Of a stretch of 64,000 nucleotides of DNA, positions 59,388-64,000 are shown in pieces. A program made the position numbers and the translations under genes. The DNA is from Gammaproteobacteria bacterium (GTDB lineage: Bacteria; Pseudomonadota; Gammaproteobacteria; JAJPIJ01). The stretch spans positions 62,001 to 126,000 of the forward strand of contig JAJVIQ010000020.1 in the NCBI GenBank assembly GCA_022071965.1, read 5' to 3'. The notes under the pieces were generated by a model, which saw only the letters and a list, made by a program, of their open reading frames with translations, ran no database searches and was not told where the DNA came from. The stretch's first letter is position 1, and the number at the start of each line of letters is the position of its first letter.

Positions 59388-61364
59388 TCACGCCGCCGAG
59401 GTCACCGCGGTCTCGCGTTGCTGCTGGGTGCTGCGCAGCCGGTAGCGCCGGTCGGTCAGCGCCAGCAGACCGCCCAGGGCCATCAGCACGCAGCCCGACC
59501 AGATCCAGGTCACGAGCGGCTTGTGATAGATGCGCACGCTCCAGCTCCGCGCATTGATGGGCTCGCCCAGGGAGACGTACAGGTCGCCCAGCACGCCCGT
59601 GGAGATCGCCGCCTCGGTCATGGCCATGCCACTGGCGTTGTAGGTGCGCTTTTCCGGATGCAGGACCAGCACCTCGCGGCCGTCGCGCAGCACGGTGACG
59701 GTGCCGCGTGCCGCCCGGTAGTTCGGCCCGGTGACCTCGGTCGTGCCGTCGAAGCGGAACACGTTTCCGCCCATCTCGACGGTATCACCGATCGCCATGC
59801 GCACGTCGCGTTCGGTCTCATAGGTGCCCACCACGGTCACGCCGGCGACGAATACCGCGACGCCGAGATGGGCGAGGGTCATGCCCCACCACGCGCGCGG
59901 CTGCATGGCCAGCCGCTCGTGCACGGCGCCGCGGAAATTGCGGATCCGCTCGCGGACGCTCGCCACGGTCGCCGCGAGTATCCAGATGGCGAGGAAGAGC
60001 CCGAGTCGCAGGCCCCACGACCCGCCGCCGGCGGCGAGCGGTGTCAGCACGGCCGAGGCGAGACTCACCGCGAACGCCCAGCGCAGCAGGGTCCACAACT
60101 CCGGCAGCGCCGCCTGCTTCCAGCGCGCCACCGGCCCGACACCCATCAGGAACACCATCGGGCTCATCAGCGGCACGAACACGGCCTCGAAATACGGAGG
60201 CCCGACGGAGATCTTGGTCTGCCCGCCGCTCAGGGCGTCCAGCACCAACGGGTACAAGGTGCCCAGCAGCACTGATCCGGCCGCCACAATCAGCAGGACG
60301 TTGTTGGCGAGCAGGAAGGTCTCGCGCGAGATCATCTCGAAGCGCCCCCCGCCACCCACGTGCGGCGCCCGCAGGGCGAACAGCATCAGGGCGCCGCCGA
60401 TGACGAGCGCCAGGAACACGAGTATGAACAGGCCGCGCGCCGGGTCGGTGGCGAAGGCGTGCACCGAGGTGAGCACGCCGGAACGCACGAGGAAGGTGCC
60501 GAGGAGCGACAGCGAGAAGGCGCAGATCGCGAGCAGCACGGTCCAGCGCTTGAACGCGCCGCGCTTCTCCGTGACCGCCAGCGAATGCACCAGCGCCGTG
60601 CCCACCAGCCAGGGCATGAAGGAGGCGTTCTCCACCGGGTCCCAGAACCACCATCCGCCCCAGCCCAGCTCGTTGTATGCCCACCAGCTTCCGATCAGTA
60701 TGCCCAGGGTCAGGAAGCACCACGCCGCCGTGGTCCACGGGCGCGACCAGCGGGCCCAGGTCGCATCCAGGCGCCCGCCCAGCAGCGCGGCGATGGCGAA
60801 GGCGAAGGCGACCGAAAAGCCGACGTAGCCCATGTACAGCATCGGCGGGTGCGCCACCATGCCCGGGTCCTGGAGCAAAGGATTCAGATCGTTGCCCTCC
60901 GCCGCCGGCGGCGAGAGGCGCTCGAAGGGATTCGACGTCAGCAGCAGGAACAGCAGGAACCCTACGCTGATCAGACCCATGACCGAGAGCACGCGCGAGA
61001 GCATCTCGCGCGGAAGGCTCTGGCTGAAGATGGAAACCGCCTGCATCCACAGCGACAGCATGAGCACCCACAGCAGCATCGAACCCTCGTGCGATCCCCA
61101 GGTGGCGGCGATGCGGTAATGCGCCGGCAGTTGCGAGTTCGAATTCTTGGCGACGTTCACCACCGAGAAGTCGCTGCCGAGGAAGGACCATGTCAGGCAG
61201 AGAAACGCGACCGCGACGAACAGGAGTTGCCCGGCCGCCAGCGGCCGTGACAGCGCCATCCATGCCTTGACTCCCCGTTGCGCGCCGGCGAGCGGCAGGG
61301 TGCCCTGCACGACCGCGAGCAGCAGGGCGAGAATGAGTGCCAGTTGTCCGATCTCGGGAATCAT
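59388..61364 (-). CDS. ccmF: Heme lyase CcmF
   Basis: Large polytopic membrane protein (658 residues) that attaches heme to apocytochrome c. The tryptophan-rich WWD motif is GWGGWWFWDPVENASFMPW (about 228-246). The periplasmic domain near the C-terminus carries the usual CcmF loop (RDVRMAIGDTVEMGG). ATG at 61364 is better spaced from GGAGG than the GTG two codons earlier. Confidence 0.95.
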   Translation of the reverse strand: MIPEIGQLALILALLLAVVQGTLPLAGAQRGVKAWMALSRPLAAGQLLFVAVAFLCLTWSFLGSDFSVVNVAKNSNSQLPAHYRIAATWGSHEGSMLLWVLMLSLWMQAVSIFSQSLPREMLSRVLSVMGLISVGFLLFLLLTSNPFERLSPPAAEGNDLNPLLQDPGMVAHPPMLYMGYVGFSVAFAFAIAALLGGRLDATWARWSRPWTTAAWCFLTLGILIGSWWAYNELGWGGWWFWDPVENASFMPWLVGTALVHSLAVTEKRGAFKRWTVLLAICAFSLSLLGTFLVRSGVLTSVHAFATDPARGLFILVFLALVIGGALMLFALRAPHVGGGGRFEMISRETFLLANNVLLIVAAGSVLLGTLYPLVLDALSGGQTKISVGPPYFEAVFVPLMSPMVFLMGVGPVARWKQAALPELWTLLRWAFAVSLASAVLTPLAAGGGSWGLRLGLFLAIWILAATVASVRERIRNFRGAVHERLAMQPRAWWGMTLAHLGVAVFVAGVTVVGTYETERDVRMAIGDTVEMGGNVFRFDGTTEVTGPNYRAARGTVTVLRDGREVLVLHPEKRTYNASGMAMTEAAISTGVLGDLYVSLGEPINARSWSVRIYHKPLVTWIWSGCVLMALGGLLALTDRRYRLRSTQQQRETAVTSAA

Positions 61365-61383
61365 CGCCACGGGCCTCCCAAGG

Positions 61384-61833
61384 TCAGTTGCCGATCAGGG
61401 TCTTCTGCGCATTCTGCGCCTGTTCCACGGCGTGGGCGGCCTCCGGCGGCATGTAGTTCTCGTCATGCTTGGCCAGCACCTCGGTGGCGACGAACACACC
61501 ATCGTCGCCGACCTTGCCCTGGGCGACCACGCCCTGCCCCTCCTTGAAGAGATCGGGCAGGATGCCAGTGTACATGACCGGCACGGACTTGACGGTGTCG
61601 GTGACCACGAAGCGTACGGTCAGCCCATCGGGTTCGCGCTGCAGACTCCGCTCCGCCACCATCCCGCCGATGCGAAACGGCTTGCCGATCGGCACCTCCC
61701 TGGCCACCACCTGCGAGGGCGTGAAGAAGAAGACCAGGTTCTTCTGAAAGGCGGACAGTACCAGCCCCGCCGCCACCGCCAGCACCACCACGCCGGCGGC
61801 GATCAGCAGGCCGCGTTTATGACGTGCCTTCAT
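61384..61833 (-). CDS. ccmE: Heme chaperone CcmE
   Basis: 149 residues with an N-terminal membrane anchor (about 8-27) and a periplasmic OB fold. The covalent heme-binding histidine is H123 in AKHDENYMPPE, with Y127 as heme ligand. The start lies inside the end of ccmD (17-bp overlap). Confidence 0.95.
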   Translation of the reverse strand: MKARHKRGLLIAAGVVVLAVAAGLVLSAFQKNLVFFFTPSQVVAREVPIGKPFRIGGMVAERSLQREPDGLTVRFVVTDTVKSVPVMYTGILPDLFKEGQGVVAQGKVGDDGVFVATEVLAKHDENYMPPEAAHAVEQAQNAQKTLIGN

Positions 61834-62011
61834 CGGGATCTCCCGCCAACTGTTGCCGTGTCCGCCGGACTGCCGCCAGGGCGCGCGCACGCCGCCGCCG
61901 CAGCAGGCACGCCTCGAGCGCGAGCGCGAGCAGCGTCACTCCGTACGAACCCCAGACGTATCCCGCGTACCCGCCCATCGCCCAGAAATCGTTCCAGCCG
62001 CCCCAGTGCAC
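61817..62011 (-). CDS. ccmD: Heme exporter subunit CcmD
   Basis: 64 residues with one membrane segment (about 18-38), a basic stretch (LRRRRARAL) after it and an N-terminal FWAMGGYAGYVWGSY typical of CcmD. It helps release holo-CcmE from CcmABC. Overlaps ccmE. Confidence 0.9.
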   Translation of the reverse strand: MHWGGWNDFWAMGGYAGYVWGSYGVTLLALALEACLLRRRRARALAAVRRTRQQLAGDPDEGTS

Positions 62012-62012
62012 G

Positions 62013-62777
62013 TCACGTCACCCCGCGCACCCAGTCGGCGCGCCGCTCGCGTTCCAGGATGATGCTGCGGACCCGATGCAGCGCCGCGGCGATGCAATAC
62101 ATCCAGAAGCCCAGCGCCAGCATGGCCATGCCGGCAAGCATCGTCGTTGCCATCCTGGGCGCGGATTCCAGGCTCACCGTGGCGCCCTGGTGCAGCGTGT
62201 TCCACCACTTCACGGAGAAATAGATGATCGGCACGTTCACCACGCCCACCAGCGCCAGCACCGCGCAGGCCCGGTCGGCCCGGCGCGTGTCCTCGATGGC
62301 GGCCTCGAGCGCCAGGAAGCCGAAATACAGGAACAGCAGGATGAGCTCCGAGGTCAGGCGCGCGTCCCAGACCCAGTAGGTGCCCCAGGTGGGGCGCCCC
62401 CACAACGCCCCGGTCCACAATGCGATGAAGGTCATCAGCGCGCCGGTCGGGGCGAGCGCCGAGGCCATCATGGAGGACAGGCGCGTGTTGAAGGCCAGCC
62501 CCAGCGCGGCCCAGAGCGCCATGACGACATAGGTGAACATCGACATCCATGCCGCGGGCACGTGTATGAAGATGATGCGATACGCCTCGCCCTGACGCGC
62601 CTCGGTGGGCGCGACGAAAAATCCGATGTAAAGGCCGACCAGGCAGAACACCAGCGCCAGCCCTGCGAACCAGGGGATGAGCCGGCCCGCCAGCGGATAG
62701 AAGGTATGCGGCGCGGAGTACTTGTACCAGTTGATACCGGTCCCTTCCGCTGCCATCGATCTTGCCTGCACGCTCAT
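62013..62777 (-). CDS. ccmC: Heme exporter subunit CcmC
   Basis: 254 residues, six membrane segments. The WWD-type motif is WGTYWVWDARLTSE, flanked by heme-ligating histidines in FIHVPAAW and TLHQGAT. CcmC loads heme onto CcmE. An ATG at 62756 is an alternative start. Confidence 0.95.
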   Translation of the reverse strand: MSVQARSMAAEGTGINWYKYSAPHTFYPLAGRLIPWFAGLALVFCLVGLYIGFFVAPTEARQGEAYRIIFIHVPAAWMSMFTYVVMALWAALGLAFNTRLSSMMASALAPTGALMTFIALWTGALWGRPTWGTYWVWDARLTSELILLFLYFGFLALEAAIEDTRRADRACAVLALVGVVNVPIIYFSVKWWNTLHQGATVSLESAPRMATTMLAGMAMLALGFWMYCIAAALHRVRSIILERERRADWVRGVT

Positions 62778-62834
62778 GTATAGGTCTGAAAACGTCTCGC
62801 CACTCCTCGCGTCCCGGGCGCCGTGCCCCGGACC

Positions 62835-63503
62835 TCACTCGATCGAGATGCGCAGCGCCGCGGCGATGGCCCATGGCGTAAGGACCATCGCGAGCAGCGA
62901 AAGTGCCGCCAGCAACAGCAGATAGGGAGTGCCATCGAGCCCTGAGGCCACGGCCTCCGCGGCGCCCGCGCCTAGGATGAGCACCGGGATGTACAAGGGT
63001 AGGACCAGCAGGGAGATTAGCACGCCCGCGCCCCGCAACGATAGCGTCAGCGACGCCCCCACGGCACCCAGGAACGACAGCACGGGCGTGCCCGTGGCCA
63101 GCGACAGGCAGAGCGTCAGCGCCGCATCGCGGTCGATGTCGAACATCAGCGCCAGCAGGATCGAAATCACTGTCACCGGGATGCCGGTCACCAGCCAGTG
63201 CGCGACGACCTTGCCGAGCACGATCACCGTCAGCGGCTCGCCGGCCAGCAGCATCTGCTCCAGCGTACCATCCTGGTTGTCCGAGGCGAACAGCCTTTGC
63301 AGCGACAGCACCGCCGCCAGCAGGGCCGCCACCCACACCACGCCGGGGGCGATCGCGCGCAGCAGGTTCGGGTCGGCACCGACACCGAGCGGAACGATGG
63401 TCACCACCACCACGAAGAACAGCAGCGTATTCATGACATCCATGCGCTGGCGGAACGCCAGCATCAGGTCGCGGCGGATGACGGCGAGGAAGATCCTCAG
63501 CAT
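62835..63503 (-). CDS. ccmB: Heme exporter subunit CcmB
   Basis: 222 residues, about six membrane segments, ABC-permease-like. Family motifs: the N-terminal RDLMLAFRQRMDVMN and QRLFASDNQDGTLEQ. Its start overlaps the ccmA stop by 7 bp. Confidence 0.94.
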   Translation of the reverse strand: MLRIFLAVIRRDLMLAFRQRMDVMNTLLFFVVVVTIVPLGVGADPNLLRAIAPGVVWVAALLAAVLSLQRLFASDNQDGTLEQMLLAGEPLTVIVLGKVVAHWLVTGIPVTVISILLALMFDIDRDAALTLCLSLATGTPVLSFLGAVGASLTLSLRGAGVLISLLVLPLYIPVLILGAGAAEAVASGLDGTPYLLLLAALSLLAMVLTPWAIAAALRISIE

Positions 63504-64000
63504 CGCGGCCCCCGCGCCCGCATGCCCAGCTCGATCGCCGTGACCTGCCGCGCCTCCAGCGGCACCTCCTGATGGGTGGTGAGGACGACGATGTTGCCGG
63601 CATGCAGATGCCCGCCGATACGCTCGCTCAGCACCGCGGAGCCCCTGGCGTCGAGCGCCGTATAGGGCTCATCGAGGATCCACAGCGGCGTCTCCCCGCC
63701 CAGGAAGAGGCGGGCGAGCGCAATGCGGCGGCACTGGCCCTGGGAGAGGTGCCGCGCCGGCACGTCTTCGAAGCCGTCCAGTCCGATCCTCCCCAGCGCC
63801 TCCGCGGCCTGCGCCGCGGTGATGCGCCGCGCCGTGAGCGCGGCGCCGATTTGCAGATTCTCCAGCGCCGTGAGGTCGTCCTTCAAGGCATTGCGATGAC
63901 CGATGTACAGCAGGTCGCGCGCGTAGTCCTCGGCGAGATCGCCGATGCGGACGCCACGCCAGCGGACGCGGCCGTGCGTCGGCTGCATGAGCCCGCACAT
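63497..64000 (-). CDS. ccmA: Heme exporter ATP-binding subunit CcmA (partial)
   Basis: C-terminal 167 residues; the start and Walker A lie beyond the window. The Q-loop region (LLYIGHRNALKDDLTALENL), signature HLSQGQCRRIALARL, Walker B LWILDEPYTALD and the switch histidine in LTTHQE are present and match CcmA. It heads the minus-strand ccmABCDEFGHI operon. Confidence 0.93.
   Translation of the reverse strand: MCGLMQPTHGRVRWRGVRIGDLAEDYARDLLYIGHRNALKDDLTALENLQIGAALTARRITAAQAAEALGRIGLDGFEDVPARHLSQGQCRRIALARLFLGGETPLWILDEPYTALDARGSAVLSERIGGHLHAGNIVVLTTHQEVPLEARQVTAIELGMRARGPRC

Overview
The window reads as chromosomal DNA of a high-GC gammaproteobacterium. The evidence is the gene order rpoE-rseA-rseB-mucD ... 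lepA-lepB-rnc with nadB divergent, zipA beside ligA and smc, dksA beside gluQ, and a ccmABCDEFGHI operon. A c-type-cytochrome-rich, oxygen-responsive lifestyle is suggested by the cytochrome c maturation operon, the cbb3-oxidase assembly genes ccoI/ccoS and a FixLJ-FNR regulatory block. The genus cannot be fixed from sequence alone. No rRNA, tRNA, CRISPR array, intact IS element or prophage was seen. Gene density is high and the strands alternate in long operons.

Layout. 1-7.4 kb (minus strand): envelope-stress operon rpoE-rseA-rseB-mucD, followed by a glutaredoxin-like gene, lepA, lepB, a DUF4845 gene and rnc (cut by the window edge); a sigma-E-type promoter precedes rpoE. 7.5-10.3 kb: nadB and a diguanylate cyclase. 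10.3-16.8 kb (minus): smc, zipA, ligA. 17-19.9 kb (plus): queF, cysZ, dksA with a long basic N-terminal extension, gluQ. 19.9-24.5 kb (minus): DAHP synthase, acs, and an AcoR-like regulator that lacks the AAA+ domain. 24.7-32.2 kb: a retropepsin-like protease, an operon of AmrS-type radical SAM enzyme, isocitrate dehydrogenase fused to a CBS pair, and an HpcH/HpaI aldolase, then cfa coupled to a geranylgeranyl-reductase-like flavoprotein. 32.2-35.5 kb: a lone membrane-fusion protein, a small secreted protein with its own terminator, and apbE. 35.5-42.6 kb (plus): a complete MoxR/Bat operon.

42.6-50.7 kb is the most coherent regulatory block. It holds a heme-PAS FixL kinase, FixJ, an FNR/FixK-type regulator with all four iron-sulfur cysteines, and a degenerate stand-alone receiver abutting it. 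It also holds ccoS and ccoI, a decayed TauE/SafE fragment, and small unknown genes. A FixJ-like site (CTACGTAG followed by TTTCC) lies upstream of the FNR gene. A perfect FNR box (TTGAT-N4-ATCAA) with a GATAAT -10 element 31 bp away points toward ccoI. A near-perfect FNR box with the same 31-bp geometry precedes the lone membrane-fusion protein. Together these suggest a FixL-FixJ-FixK oxygen cascade of the kind known in rhizobia and Caulobacter, here in a gammaproteobacterial setting, with the receiver a possible FixT-like brake on FixL.

50.7-57.1 kb: a seven-PAS/one-GAF histidine kinase followed by a REC-PAS-GGDEF-EAL protein, a probable signalling pair. 57.1-64 kb (minus): the ccm operon, with ccmA running off the window.
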